A stretch of DNA of 64,000 nt from Clostridia bacterium (GCA_017396845.1 JAFQKQ010000028.1:28470-92469); one strand, 5' to 3'. Counted from the first letter of the stretch, positions 7,823 through 16,246 are shown. Notes: a model not told the origin generated them from the letters alone. Numbers and translations are program-made.

Positions 7823-9307
7823 ATGGCACGCATCGGTTTTGACAATGATAAATATATCGCGCTGCAGTCCGAAAAAATCAAAAAGCGCATTGAGCAGTTT
7901 GGCGGAAAGCTCTATCTGGAATTCGGCGGAAAGCTGTTTGACGATTATCACGCTTCCCGAGTGCTTCCGGGCTTTCAGCCTGACAGCAAAATGCGCATGC
8001 TCCGATCCTTCGGAAGCGAACTGGAAATCATCATTACCATCAACGCCAACGACATTGAAAAAAACAAAGTGCGCGGCGATCTCGGGATTTCCTATGACGA
8101 CGATGTGCTCCGCATGATGGACATATTCAGGGGGCTTGACCTGTACGTGGGCTCCGTCGTTATTACGCAGTTTGCCGATCAGCCCAGCGCGAAGCAGTTT
8201 CAAAAGCGCTTAACAGCCCTCGGCATTCGTTCCTACCGCCATTATCCGATCAAGGGCTATCCCTCGGACGTCAAAAACATCGTCTGCGAAGACGGCTTCG
8301 GAAGGAATGAATATGTGGAAACCTCGCGCCCGCTGGTCGTCGTTACGGCGCCCGGCCCCGGCAGCGGGAAAATGGCCACCTGCCTTTCGCAGCTCTATCA
8401 CGATTACCACAGGGGGATTACTTCCGGTTATGCCAAGTTTGAAACCTTCCCGATCTGGAATCTGCCTCTTAAGCATCCTCTGAACCTGGCGTACGAGGCG
8501 GCGACGGCGGATTTGGACGATGTAAACATGATCGATCCGTATCATCTGGAAGCCTATGGCGAATTGGCGGTGAATTATAACCGCGATGTTGAGGTTTTCC
8601 CGGTGCTCAACACCATGTTCGAAATGATCCAGGGAACCTCGCCCTATAAATCCCCCACCGATATGGGCGTAAACATGATCGGCTACTGCATTATGGACGA
8701 CAAAGCATGCCGCGAAGCCTCTTCGATCGAAATTCTGCGCCGCCACTATGCCGCGCAGGTGGAGATCAAAAAGGGCGGATCGAATACCGAGGCTGTCAGA
8801 AAAATCGATCTGATCATCAAGCGCGCAGACATCACCCCGGAGGTCTACCCCGCCATCAGCGCGGCGCTTCTGAGAGAAAAATTTACCGGCGCACCCGCAG
8901 CGGCGATGGTGTTAAACGACGGCCGCGTAGTCACCGGCAAAACCTCCTCGCTTCTGGGCGCATCCGCCGCCCTGATGCTGAATGCCTTAAAAGCGCTGGC
9001 CGGTATCGATAAGGAGACAGACCTCATTTCTCCCGCCGTTATCGAACCCATCTGCGACTTAAAAACCAAGAATCTCGGCCATAAAAACCCGCGCCTGCAT
9101 TCGGATGAAATGCTCGTAGCGCTGTGCGTAAGCGCCGCAACGGATAAAAACGCCGCGCTCGCCCAAAAACAATTGGAAAAGCTCCGCGGCTGCGACGCTC
9201 ATTTCACCGTAATCCTCTCCTCCGTAGACGAAAAAACCTATAAGCAGCTCGGCATCAACGTAAGCTGCGAGCCGGTGTACGAGGTCGGGAAGTATTATCA
9301 TAAGTAG
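7823..9307 (+). CDS. DUF1846 domain-containing protein
   Basis: 494-residue cytoplasmic protein of the DUF1846 family, which is conserved in Firmicutes. Its N-terminal MARIGFDNDKYIALQSEKIK and central VVVTAPGPGSGKMATCLSQ (a P-loop-like GPGSGK) are typical. The C-terminal part is alanine-rich and contains LKTKNLGHKNPRLHSDE. Length is normal for the family. AAAGGAG precedes the ATG. No reaction is established. It ends with TAG and has no obvious terminator immediately after. Confidence 0.85.
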   Translation: MARIGFDNDKYIALQSEKIKKRIEQFGGKLYLEFGGKLFDDYHASRVLPGFQPDSKMRMLRSFGSELEIIITINANDIEKNKVRGDLGISYDDDVLRMMDIFRGLDLYVGSVVITQFADQPSAKQFQKRLTALGIRSYRHYPIKGYPSDVKNIVCEDGFGRNEYVETSRPLVVVTAPGPGSGKMATCLSQLYHDYHRGITSGYAKFETFPIWNLPLKHPLNLAYEAATADLDDVNMIDPYHLEAYGELAVNYNRDVEVFPVLNTMFEMIQGTSPYKSPTDMGVNMIGYCIMDDKACREASSIEILRRHYAAQVEIKKGGSNTEAVRKIDLIIKRADITPEVYPAISAALLREKFTGAPAAAMVLNDGRVVTGKTSSLLGASAALMLNALKALAGIDKETDLISPAVIEPICDLKTKNLGHKNPRLHSDEMLVALCVSAATDKNAALAQKQLEKLRGCDAHFTVILSSVDEKTYKQLGINVSCEPVYEVGKYYHK

Positions 9308-9675
9308 ACGGCAGGTATTTCCTGCAAGGTTCGTCTGTCTGGCAGCGATTCAAAAAATTCCGTCAGTCTCATACAAAGGCGCTTATGCGCTGAATAATCA
9401 ATAAAGAAACCAATCCCCGATCGAATGATTTCGATAAGCGCCGAACAGATGAAAACGGCCTGCAGTTATGACTGTGCCGCTCTGAACGACGATCCGTAAA
9501 CGGCTTTTAAGGATGCGGAACATATCATCTGTATGGTACGCAGAAGGATTATGCTGCATAAGGAACGGTTCAATCAGATCCATGCTGCTTTTGCATAGAC
9601 GGAATAACAAAGCCGAACATAGCGGCTTTTCCGCGCAGTTTCCGCAAATTGTTTCTAATTTACATAGGAAGCCGG
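9308..9675. other. Intergenic stretch without a recognised gene
   Basis: The 507 bases between the DUF1846 gene and the DHH gene contain only short open frames (under 71 codons, such as 9398-9610 minus and 9513-9713 plus). None has a convincing ribosome binding site or recognisable sequence. The only clear element is the terminator at 9676-9709. It may be a decayed gene, but nothing supports a particular one. Confidence 0.4.
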
Positions 9676-9709
9676 AAAAGAAGCTGCCATTTTATCGGCA
9701 GCTTCTTTT
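9676..9709. terminator. Bidirectional terminator
   Basis: Perfect 13-bp inverted repeat (AAAAGAAGCTGCC / GGCAGCTTCTTTT) with an 8-base loop. The A-rich and T-rich flanks allow it to act in both directions; it lies downstream of the convergent DUF1846 and DHH genes. Confidence 0.8.
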
Positions 9710-9814
9710 ATAATGCATGAAATACCATTTTCCCGCGGTTCGGATATACACATGAAGAGGTATTGACGGTTTTACATTGAGCGCTGCTATGTCGCAGATA
9801 ACCGGTCACGGCGC

Positions 9815-10795
9815 CTACATCCATCCCTCATGCGTATGTTTGTATTCTTTCACCCATTCATCCGCATCTTTGAGGAGGTTTTCGATTTCTTCTTTGTTAT
9901 ATACGGTCGCGCCGCTGGCGTTTGCGTGGCCGCCGCCTCTGTATTTTTCGGCGATTTCGTTTACGGTTGTGAATCTTGAGCGGAGGCGGACGCGGATGTA
10001 ATCGGGGGAATCGATGAACAGGATCCAGACGAGGCAGTCCTTTACGCCCTCCATATAGGATATGGCGGCGCAGGCGGATTCGAAGGTGAGGGAGAGTTCG
10101 TCCTGGAGAGACTTGGTGATGTGTGCGTGCAGTACGCCGTTTTCCGTTTTCTGCATGTTTTCGTATATGTAGGAGCGGAGGCGCAGGCTTGAAAAATCCT
10201 TGAGGTACAGATGGGCGTACAGGGTTTCAAGGTCTATGCCGGTATCAAGAAGCATTGCGGCAAGGCGCATGGTCTCTCCCTTTACGCCCTCGTATTTGAA
10301 TCTTCCGGAGTCCGTCACCATGCCGAGGTACAGGTATCGAGCCGCTTCTTTTGTGAGCGTGAGGCGGTCTTTTAAGGCGTTCACAAACGCGGCGATCATT
10401 TCGCAGGCGGAGGAGCGGTCGTCCTCCACCCAATTGATATTGCCGTATGCTTCGACCTCGATATGGTGGTCGATTTTGATAAGCTCGCGGCACAGGCGGT
10501 ATTTTTGGTTGGCAATTCGTTTGCCGTTTGCGGTATCGACGGCAATTCCGAGGGATTCTCTGTATATCTCGTCCGGAACATCTTCGTCGGCGGGGCCGAG
10601 AAATGCGAGGAAATCCGATTTTTCATCGTCGATTATGAGCACGCGTTTTTCCGGCCAGGCTGCTTGAATGATCGCCTTTAAGCCCATAGCCGCGCCGGTG
10701 CAGTCGCCGTCTATGCTTTGATGCCTGAACAGCATGACAGAGGGCGCTTCTTCAATTTTTCTGTAGATCAGCTCTATAACGTCTTTATTTCTCAT
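9815..10795 (-). CDS. DHH-DHHA1 family phosphoesterase (NrnA-like)
   Basis: 326 residues. The N-terminal DHH domain has HQSIDGDCTGAAMGLK (metal-binding, with the H..xDGD pattern), a second Asp in IAVDTANGKR and the eponymous IKIDHHIEVE near residue 110. The C-terminal DHHA1 domain ends in EKYRGGGHANASGATVY. This order matches NrnA-type enzymes that degrade nanoRNA oligonucleotides and dephosphorylate pAp, or cyclic-dinucleotide products. The substrate cannot be told from sequence alone. AAAGGAG lies before the ATG. It is monocistronic, with its own promoter at 10828-10856. Confidence 0.88.
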   Translation of the reverse strand: MRNKDVIELIYRKIEEAPSVMLFRHQSIDGDCTGAAMGLKAIIQAAWPEKRVLIIDDEKSDFLAFLGPADEDVPDEIYRESLGIAVDTANGKRIANQKYRLCRELIKIDHHIEVEAYGNINWVEDDRSSACEMIAAFVNALKDRLTLTKEAARYLYLGMVTDSGRFKYEGVKGETMRLAAMLLDTGIDLETLYAHLYLKDFSSLRLRSYIYENMQKTENGVLHAHITKSLQDELSLTFESACAAISYMEGVKDCLVWILFIDSPDYIRVRLRSRFTTVNEIAEKYRGGGHANASGATVYNKEEIENLLKDADEWVKEYKHTHEGWM

Positions 10796-10827
10796 GGAAT
10801 CTCCTTTGCGCCCGTTTCGGGCAATTC

Positions 10828-10856
10828 ATTATACACGATTTCGCTTTTTTTGAAAA
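10828..10856 (-). promoter_or_regulatory. Promoter of DHH phosphoesterase gene
   Basis: Minus-strand TTTTCA (10851-10856) and TATAAT (10828-10833) with a 17-base spacer, 32 bases before the start codon. Confidence 0.65.
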
Positions 10857-10866
10857 CAGTTTTATT

Positions 10867-10911
10867 TTAAACCAGAGGTTTAATGACAAACGGGGAAAAG
10901 CGTGGCATAAT
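10867..10911 (+). promoter_or_regulatory. Operator-promoter block A (copy 1)
   Basis: A perfect palindrome TTAAACC-AGA-GGTTTAA (10867-10883) overlaps the -35 element ATGACA (10883-10888). After 17 bases comes CATAAT (10906-10911). The same layout and much of the same sequence recur at 11658-11702. The palindrome position fits a repressor operator. Confidence 0.6.
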
Positions 10912-11415
10912 ACAATCATCAAATCCGAAGTGCTTATCGGATATGAAAGAAGTCTGGCAGAGAACGGACTTCGACGGAACCGGTCGCGTTTTATCGGGGT
11001 CAGGCGCACACAGCAGCGGAATTTATTGGTACATTCGTAAAAACGAGGGACCCTCACGACTCCATGAACTATTCGACCGTGAACCGTTCTGTTAGGAGGC
11101 GTAGTCGCCGTTGGCGTAGATAAATTCCAAAGATTATTTTCGAATGATATTATTGAAGCGTCTGATTGTACAGCCCCAATGTTTTTTCACGCCGGTTGCG
11201 GACGCGCATGCGTCGTGAACATGCGGTCTTTGACGAAAACGGAGCAATGATTGAAATGCTCTGATGCTGAGTGAAAGCTGTTGAACGGTTTTATCGGTAA
11301 AGGAACGGGAACGGTAAGATTAGGGAGGCAATCAGGAAGCGGACGAGGATTTATCGGAGCAAAGAGGACGGCTGAGACTTCTCTGCCTGAATGATTCTTG
11401 AGGGAGGTATGCACC
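10912..11415 (+). ncRNA. Long leader / possible small RNA upstream of the basic-protein gene
   Basis: About 500 bases lie between promoter A and the 55-codon gene at 11416. No open frame with a good start is convincing. The 3' part (around 11329-11407) resembles the leader before the DUF2828 gene: both contain CAATC, two variable bases, GAAGCGGA(C/T)GA, then CGGCTGA, then a strong ribosome binding site. Related proteins (Ro60/Rsr) bind structured Y RNAs often encoded beside them, so an RNA product is plausible. No Y RNA fold was confirmed. Confidence 0.3.
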
Positions 11416-11583
11416 GTGCAGAAGATTGTTTCGCGCCTTAAGATGAGCAAGAAGGCGCGAAAAGAAATGGATAGCAAGGGACGATCCACATGGGCGATCT
11501 CCCCGGTATCCAGAAAGACGCCCGGGAAAAAAGGGTACGACAGAAAGCAGGCCAAGCGCAATATCGCCGATGACGATGCGTGA
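11416..11583 (+). CDS. Small basic protein of unknown function (55 aa)
   Basis: Fifty-five residues, rich in Lys and Arg, with the stretch RLKMSKKARKEMDSKGRSTW and then SPVSRKTPGKKGYDRKQAKR. The GTG start at 11416 is chosen because AGGGAGG (11401-11407) lies 8 bases before it; an ATG at 11443 has no binding site. It sits between the two duplicated promoter-leader blocks and upstream of the DUF2828 gene, so a shared role is likely. The charge pattern suggests nucleic-acid or ribosome binding, which is inference. No named family is recognised. Confidence 0.65.
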   Translation: MQKIVSRLKMSKKARKEMDSKGRSTWAISPVSRKTPGKKGYDRKQAKRNIADDDA

Positions 11584-11657
11584 CCGGCTTTTTTCGTTTT
11601 TGGATGTATTTTTATCCGTGTTCCCTGCCCGATTTTGGATGTTTTCGGTATTTCAAA

Positions 11658-11702
11658 TTAAACTACGGGTTAAATGACAAACGGGCGGAGGCGTGGTATC
11701 AT
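11658..11702 (+). promoter_or_regulatory. Operator-promoter block B (copy 2)
   Basis: An imperfect palindrome TTAAAC...GGTTAA overlaps ATGACA (11674-11679), followed after 17 bases by TATCAT (11697-11702). AATGACAAACGGG and GCGTGG are identical to block A at the same spacing. Confidence 0.6.
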
Positions 11703-12024
11703 TTCATCATTGACCGGAAAACAAATCCACCCGAAACGGGGAAGGCGTTTAACGGAAGCGGATCGATGGGATGCGGGAGCGGGAAAGGCTCTCCTTGTGC
11801 GGCTCAATACGGAGGCGCGGCTGAAATGCCGAAGCTTTCCGGCTTGACTTCCGGGCGGGAAGACAAGCGCATCGGGACCGCAGAATACCATCCGCGCGAT
11901 GATCTGACGGCGCGCGGCGGTAATCCCGGAAAAAGGAATGTCCCCTTGATTCAATCGTGAAGCGGATGAAAAAGGCCTTCGCGGCGGCTGAAATGCCGTC
12001 AGCAATGAGGAAAGGAGGAAACAA
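11703..12024 (+). ncRNA. Leader of the DUF2828 gene with repeated hairpin / possible small RNA
   Basis: About 320 bases from promoter B to the DUF2828 start. A 15-base sequence containing the hairpin CGGC-TGAAAT-GCCG occurs twice (11817-11831 and 11984-11998), the second copy just before the ribosome binding site. An open frame crosses the region (11580-11960), but its only start lies upstream of promoter B. It is probably an untranslated leader or RNA gene; the RNA assignment is inference. Confidence 0.3.
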
Positions 12025-13527
12025 ATGATGGGATTTTTTGAGAAAATGAAGGAAAACGCCAATTATACCCGCACGCTGAACGGCGCAGTTGCCCACGCCT
12101 CTACCGGCGAAGCCTGTCTGGACTTTTTCGCCGTGGCCGGCGGTATGCGCTACCGCAAAAGAGACGAGCAGATTCGCCTTTTCGAACGAGCGTACATCGA
12201 GGATCCCGAGCTTGCAATGAAGCTTCTGTTCCACATTCGGGACATTCGTCAGGGAATGGGCGAAAGACAGATGTTCAGAACGCTCCTTCGCCATATCGCG
12301 TTTACCTGGCCGAATTCGGCGAGGAAGAATGCGCAGTATATCGCGGAGTACGGAAGGTTTGACGACCTTTTCTGCCTTCTTGAGACCCCTGCGCACGCAT
12401 CTGCGGTTCAGGTCATCAAGGAGCAGCTCGAAAAGGATATGCTTTCCTACGAGAAGCGCCAAAATGGCGATATAGACGCGCCCATATCACTGCTTGCGAA
12501 GTGGATGCCGTCGGACAACGCATCCAGCAGTAAGACGCGAAAGCTCGCCGGGAAGATGATGGCAGCGCTCCATATGGAACAGCGCCGGTACAGGAAAATG
12601 CTTACCTCCCTTCGCTCGTCCATCGCTCTTACCGAGAAGTACCTTACAAAGAATACGATCGATAAGGTGCGCTACGAAGCGGTCCCTGCGCAGGCGATGA
12701 TGAAGTACAGAAATGCGTTTGAGCGCAAGGATAGAGAACGTTTTTCCGGATACATAGCGAATGTCATCGCAGGCAAGGAAAAAATGCATGCGGATACGCT
12801 CTTCCCCTACGAAGTACTTCGTCCCTATTTCAGAAACTTTTGTATCACAACGCCGAATGGAGAAATGACGCTTGAAGCGCTCTGGAAGAGCATGAGCGCA
12901 AAGCCCGGCAACGATAATGCGCTCAGCGTGATCGATACGTCCGGCTCGATGTACTGTCCTTGCGGAAAAGACGCTCCGATTCCCGCTTTGATTTCTCAGG
13001 CTATGGGAATTTACGCAGCGGAAAGATGCACAGGCGTCTTCCACAACAAGTTCATTACCTTCGAATCCAAACCGCATGTCATGGAGCTCAAAGGAAACAC
13101 CCTCAGGGACAAGCTTAAGTATCTTCAGGGCGCACCGTGGGGCGGAAGCACCAATCTGAGCGCGGTATTTAAACTGATTCTGGATACGGCGGTCAAGAAT
13201 AATATGAACGGAGAGGAAATGCCGAAGGTACTCTATATCTTCTCTGATATGGAGTTCAACTGTGCAATGGGAGACGCCGATAAGACGGTATACGAAGACG
13301 CGAAGGAAATGTTCGAGGCGTACGGATACCGGTTGCCGGCAGTCGTGTTCCACAATGTGAACAGCTGGCAGATGCAAGCACCCGTAACCGCGCACACCAA
13401 CGGAGCGGCTCTGGTGAGCGGTGCAAGCGTACACTCGCTTACGGAGAAGTTTGACGGCAATGTAACCCCGATAAGCCATATGCTCAGAGTCCTGAACGGC
13501 AAACGCTATGAAGTCATTCATGCGTAG
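12025..13527 (+). CDS. DUF2828 / TROVE-like protein with vWA domain (Ro60-like)
   Basis: 500 residues. The N-terminal helical part has the DUF2828 hallmark ASTGEACLDFFAVAGGMR (about residues 26-45) and RDIRQGMGERQMFR, as in the HEAT-repeat ring of TROVE/Ro60 proteins. The C-terminal von Willebrand A domain has a complete metal site: D304-T-S306-G-S308, T376 in GGSTNL, and D408 in IFSDMEF. Ro60 and bacterial Rsr bind misfolded RNAs and Y RNAs and help nucleases in RNA quality control; the same role here is inference. GGAGG at 12014-12018 supports ATG 12025 (or 12028). It is the last gene of the plus-strand run, with a terminator after it. Confidence 0.8.
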   Translation: MMGFFEKMKENANYTRTLNGAVAHASTGEACLDFFAVAGGMRYRKRDEQIRLFERAYIEDPELAMKLLFHIRDIRQGMGERQMFRTLLRHIAFTWPNSARKNAQYIAEYGRFDDLFCLLETPAHASAVQVIKEQLEKDMLSYEKRQNGDIDAPISLLAKWMPSDNASSSKTRKLAGKMMAALHMEQRRYRKMLTSLRSSIALTEKYLTKNTIDKVRYEAVPAQAMMKYRNAFERKDRERFSGYIANVIAGKEKMHADTLFPYEVLRPYFRNFCITTPNGEMTLEALWKSMSAKPGNDNALSVIDTSGSMYCPCGKDAPIPALISQAMGIYAAERCTGVFHNKFITFESKPHVMELKGNTLRDKLKYLQGAPWGGSTNLSAVFKLILDTAVKNNMNGEEMPKVLYIFSDMEFNCAMGDADKTVYEDAKEMFEAYGYRLPAVVFHNVNSWQMQAPVTAHTNGAALVSGASVHSLTEKFDGNVTPISHMLRVLNGKRYEVIHA

Positions 13528-13540
13528 AATTGAATAAGCG

Positions 13541-13870
13541 TTATGCGACCGACCATTCAGGCTTCCGCCGGTAACGGAGGCTTTTTTTATGCCCAAAAAT
13601 AAAAAAAGCCCCAAAAATGAGCGGGACCTCCAGGTCATCATAGACCAGGAGGTCCTCCATCGGCACCCTGAGGAGCCTTGCCAGCGCCAGCAGGTTATCG
13701 ACGGACGGCAGGCACTCGCCGTGCTGCCATTTGTACACGGCCTGCGGGTATTCAAACCCGAAGAATGCCTGAACGTCCTTAACGCTCAGTCCGGCGGCCT
13801 TGCGGCGCTTTTCGATCGAGCGGCCGGTGGCTTCCAGATCGATTACCGGGAAATATGCGATTGCTGCCAT
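13541..13870 (-). CDS. XRE-family helix-turn-helix regulator
   Basis: 109 residues. A helix-turn-helix of the XRE type spans about residues 14-72: IEKRRKAAGLSVKDVQAFFG, then YPQAVYKWQHGECLPSVDNLLALARLLRVPMEDLLV. The C-terminal tail, about 30 residues, is unusual and its codons overlap the terminator of the convergent DUF2828 gene. GAAGGAGG precedes the ATG, and a strong promoter lies at 13965-13993. Because it borders the DUF2828 locus it is a candidate for binding the palindromes of blocks A and B, but no matching palindrome lies at its own promoter. Confidence 0.85.
   Translation of the reverse strand: MAAIAYFPVIDLEATGRSIEKRRKAAGLSVKDVQAFFGFEYPQAVYKWQHGECLPSVDNLLALARLLRVPMEDLLVYDDLEVPLIFGAFFIFGHKKSLRYRRKPEWSVA
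13561..13588 (+). terminator. Terminator of DUF2828 gene
   Basis: Stem GCTTCCG / CGGAGGC (one G-U pair) with a 7-base loop followed by seven T; it overlaps the 3' codons of the convergent XRE gene. Confidence 0.75.
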
Positions 13871-13964
13871 AAAAAAACGCCTCCTTCAAGCATAGAGAAG
13901 CAGGTCGGTCTTACAAGCTATGGTTGTGCGTCGGTCTGGCATGCACATTTGGCGAAGTTCTCTC

Positions 13965-13993
13965 ATAATACCACATAACGATGGTTCTGTCAA
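13965..13993 (-). promoter_or_regulatory. Promoter of XRE regulator gene
   Basis: Minus-strand consensus TTGACA (13988-13993), 17 bases, TATTAT (13965-13970). The leader of about 90 bases contains a direct repeat of GTCGGTCT. Confidence 0.75.
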
Positions 13994-14077
13994 TAGCTTT
14001 TTGCGTTTTTTTTATAAATATTTTTTCGGAATTTCGGAGCCGCCCGCAGCGAACGGCCCCTTCCTTTGGTATTTCGT

Positions 14078-14932
14078 TTATACGGTTCCCGTAATGACGA
14101 TGGTCGCCGTGCCGGGGGACGTAACGTACACGCCGTCCTCGTTCTGCACATAGGTCGCGGCAGGCACGGTGATCTGACCGGGAATGGTTGAGAAAAGGCC
14201 GGTCGTTTCATCGTAGGTGTACTGCGTGCCTTCCGTCCAGATGGCGGAATTGTACGTTACGGTAATCGGATCGAGAATCGGGTCGAAGGTATCGGTCAGA
14301 ACCACGTTGTCGGTTGTGACAGCATCGGTATTGCCGCTGTTCTGAATGACGAAGGTATAGGTGAGCGTGCCGTTTTCAGAAACGGTCGGCGGGCAGACTG
14401 CTTTGCTTACGGTGAGGTTCGCGCGGCTTTCGGGGGTGATGGTGGCGTTTGCGCTCAGAGGCGCGGCCAGTCCGCCGCCGGTGATATCGGCGGTATTCGT
14501 GATTTCGCCGCCGTCGGAAAGCGGCGCGAAGCCCGTGATAGCGGCTTCATATATCAATATCGCGTTTCCGCCTGCGGGAATGGTGATTCCGGTAAACACG
14601 AGGGGCGGGCCTTCGGTTAGGGCCGGAGCGGGCTGCAATACGCCGTTGATATACAGTCTTGCAGAACCCTCCCGATAGTCAAGCGGATAAACGGTCGTAT
14701 TTTCGTCGAGCAGATAGCCGCCCAGATCGTCGGTGACGGTGATATCGGTAAGCTGGGTCGTTCCGCTGTTTACAAGGCTCAATACAAAGTCGACAGAATC
14801 GCCCGCCGAATACGTGTTTACGACGGCCGTTTTGCTTGCGGTCAATATTTCCAGGAATTCGCCGGTTACGATGTTGGAATTGGTCGTACCGCCGTTATAG
14901 GAAAGCGTGGCAAAGTTGGTAAAAGCCGGCAT
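14078..14932 (-). CDS. DUF11 repeat-domain protein
   Basis: 284 residues with two DUF11-type beta-sandwich units: one around residues 30-160 (SAGDSVDFVLSLVNSGTT, TVTDDLGGYLL) and one around 165-284 (LTVSKAVCPPTVSENGTLTYTFVIQNSGNTD). DUF11 repeats usually occur in surface and adhesin-like proteins, but this protein starts MPAFTNFATLSYNGG with no signal peptide, no transmembrane segment and no sorting motif. It could be exported by another route, or be a component of a larger particle. GGAGGAGA lies before the ATG. No partner gene is evident. Confidence 0.8.
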   Translation of the reverse strand: MPAFTNFATLSYNGGTTNSNIVTGEFLEILTASKTAVVNTYSAGDSVDFVLSLVNSGTTQLTDITVTDDLGGYLLDENTTVYPLDYREGSARLYINGVLQPAPALTEGPPLVFTGITIPAGGNAILIYEAAITGFAPLSDGGEITNTADITGGGLAAPLSANATITPESRANLTVSKAVCPPTVSENGTLTYTFVIQNSGNTDAVTTDNVVLTDTFDPILDPITVTYNSAIWTEGTQYTYDETTGLFSTIPGQITVPAATYVQNEDGVYVTSPGTATIVITGTV

Positions 14933-15011
14933 ACAATCTCCTCCGATGACAGTTTGGCGAGGTTTCCCTCATGGCAATGTATGCATAGGAGGATTTGGGC
15001 GTGAGCGGATG

Positions 15012-15046
15012 AAAAAACCGCCGGGAAGAGGGCGCTTCCGGGCGGT
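15012..15046 (-). terminator. Terminator after capA-like gene
   Basis: Minus-strand 12-bp stem (ACCGCC..., one mismatch) with a 6-base loop followed by TTTTTT, just downstream of the CapA-like stop codon. Confidence 0.75.
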
Positions 15047-15058
15047 ATAAAGCTTACG

Positions 15059-16246
15059 CTATTTTGACGTCGTTTCGCCGATGCCTGTTTCCATTATGTA
15101 TACAGAATCGTTGTAGCTTTGGATCATGGTTTTGTAGTCCTTATCGCTCATGCCCTTGGGCTTCGAGCTGAGATAGTCTGCTATGTTCATCACGCGGTAT
15201 TCATAGTTTTTGTCGTTTGTTCCCGTCTTCCATACCCAAACGGGCATATACCTTGGATTTTCGATTTCAAAGGATCCGTCTTCCTGTTCGCGGATGGTGA
15301 AATCGAATATGACGCCGCCGTCGCGGTATCTTTGGCGCTGATCGGAAAGGAAATTTCCGAGGGAATATACGCACAGCGTTTTCTGCTCCTCGCCGAACTG
15401 GTTCGTTCCCGTAAGGTATTCGGCGCGCTGCACGGTGTGCGGATGTCCGCCGATGATTACGTCAACGCCGCACTCCACCAGTCTCTTGGCGTATGCAAGC
15501 TGGTTTCCGTCGGGCGTTCGATTGTATTCCTTTCCCCAGTGCATAAAGCATACGATGACCTCCGCGCCTTCGTCTCTCATGCGCCGCGCATCCTCGTACA
15601 TATCGGAGTTGGATATTGCGTTTACGCCGAAGGCCATCGCGCGTTTGTCGAGGCCGCTGGCGCGGTCCATGGAATTCAGATATTGCGTGTAGTTGAGAAA
15701 ACCGATTTGAATGCCGTTTACATTGAAGATGACGGGCGTATCGCGCTCCTCCTGCGTGCGGTTTGCGCCTGTATGCAAAAATCCTGCGTTTTCCACGTTT
15801 TCGATGGTTGCGAGAAGTCCGTCGTACCAGCCGTCCAGCATATGGTTGTTGGAGAGCGTGAGCATATCAACGCCTGAACTGCGAAGCGGGGTAAGCAGGC
15901 TTTCCGGCGTTACGAACTGCGGATAGCCGGTGTACCTTCCGAATACTTCAATTCCGCCAAGGCACCCGTCTATGTTTGCCGCCGTCAGATCCGCATTCCC
16001 GATTTCATCCCATACATCCTGAAGCATGGGCGAAAAATCGTAACTGCCGGTTTCGCCGGATGCGCGTTCGGCGGAAAGGAAAACAGAGTCGTGAATTACG
16101 AAATCGCCCAGCGTGCGTATGGTTGCCGTTCGAAGGGGTGAAGCCAATGTGGGTTCGCGCCTGCGCTTGTTTTCGCAGATTCCCTGTGTAAGCAGAAGAG
16201 ATGCAATCAGAAGAAAGGCTATGGAAACTGTGCGGAAGGTTTTCAT
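15059..16246 (-). CDS. CapA-family metallophosphoesterase-like protein, secreted
   Basis: 395 residues with a signal peptide (hydrophobic IAFLLIASLLLTQG). The CapA/PGA_cap fold is shown by TLGDFVIHDSV, ADLTAANIDGCLGG, LTLSNNHMLDGW, VIVCFMHWGKEY, IIGGHPHTVQ and YSLGNFLSDQ, which carry the Asp, Asn and His residues expected for metal binding. CapA proteins take part in poly-gamma-glutamate capsule formation in some bacteria, but capBC are absent here, so the substrate is unknown. It follows the transglutaminase-like gene by 47 bases on the same strand, probably in one operon. Confidence 0.85.
   Translation of the reverse strand: MKTFRTVSIAFLLIASLLLTQGICENKRRREPTLASPLRTATIRTLGDFVIHDSVFLSAERASGETGSYDFSPMLQDVWDEIGNADLTAANIDGCLGGIEVFGRYTGYPQFVTPESLLTPLRSSGVDMLTLSNNHMLDGWYDGLLATIENVENAGFLHTGANRTQEERDTPVIFNVNGIQIGFLNYTQYLNSMDRASGLDKRAMAFGVNAISNSDMYEDARRMRDEGAEVIVCFMHWGKEYNRTPDGNQLAYAKRLVECGVDVIIGGHPHTVQRAEYLTGTNQFGEEQKTLCVYSLGNFLSDQRQRYRDGGVIFDFTIREQEDGSFEIENPRYMPVWVWKTGTNDKNYEYRVMNIADYLSSKPKGMSDKDYKTMIQSYNDSVYIMETGIGETTSK

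Noticed and set aside
9398-9610. 70-codon minus-strand open frame in the 9308-9814 gap
   Set aside because: No binding site or promoter and no recognisable sequence.
11580-11960. 126-codon plus-strand open frame between the small basic gene and the DUF2828 gene
   Set aside because: Start lies upstream of promoter B, no binding site, no recognisable motif; treated as leader sequence.
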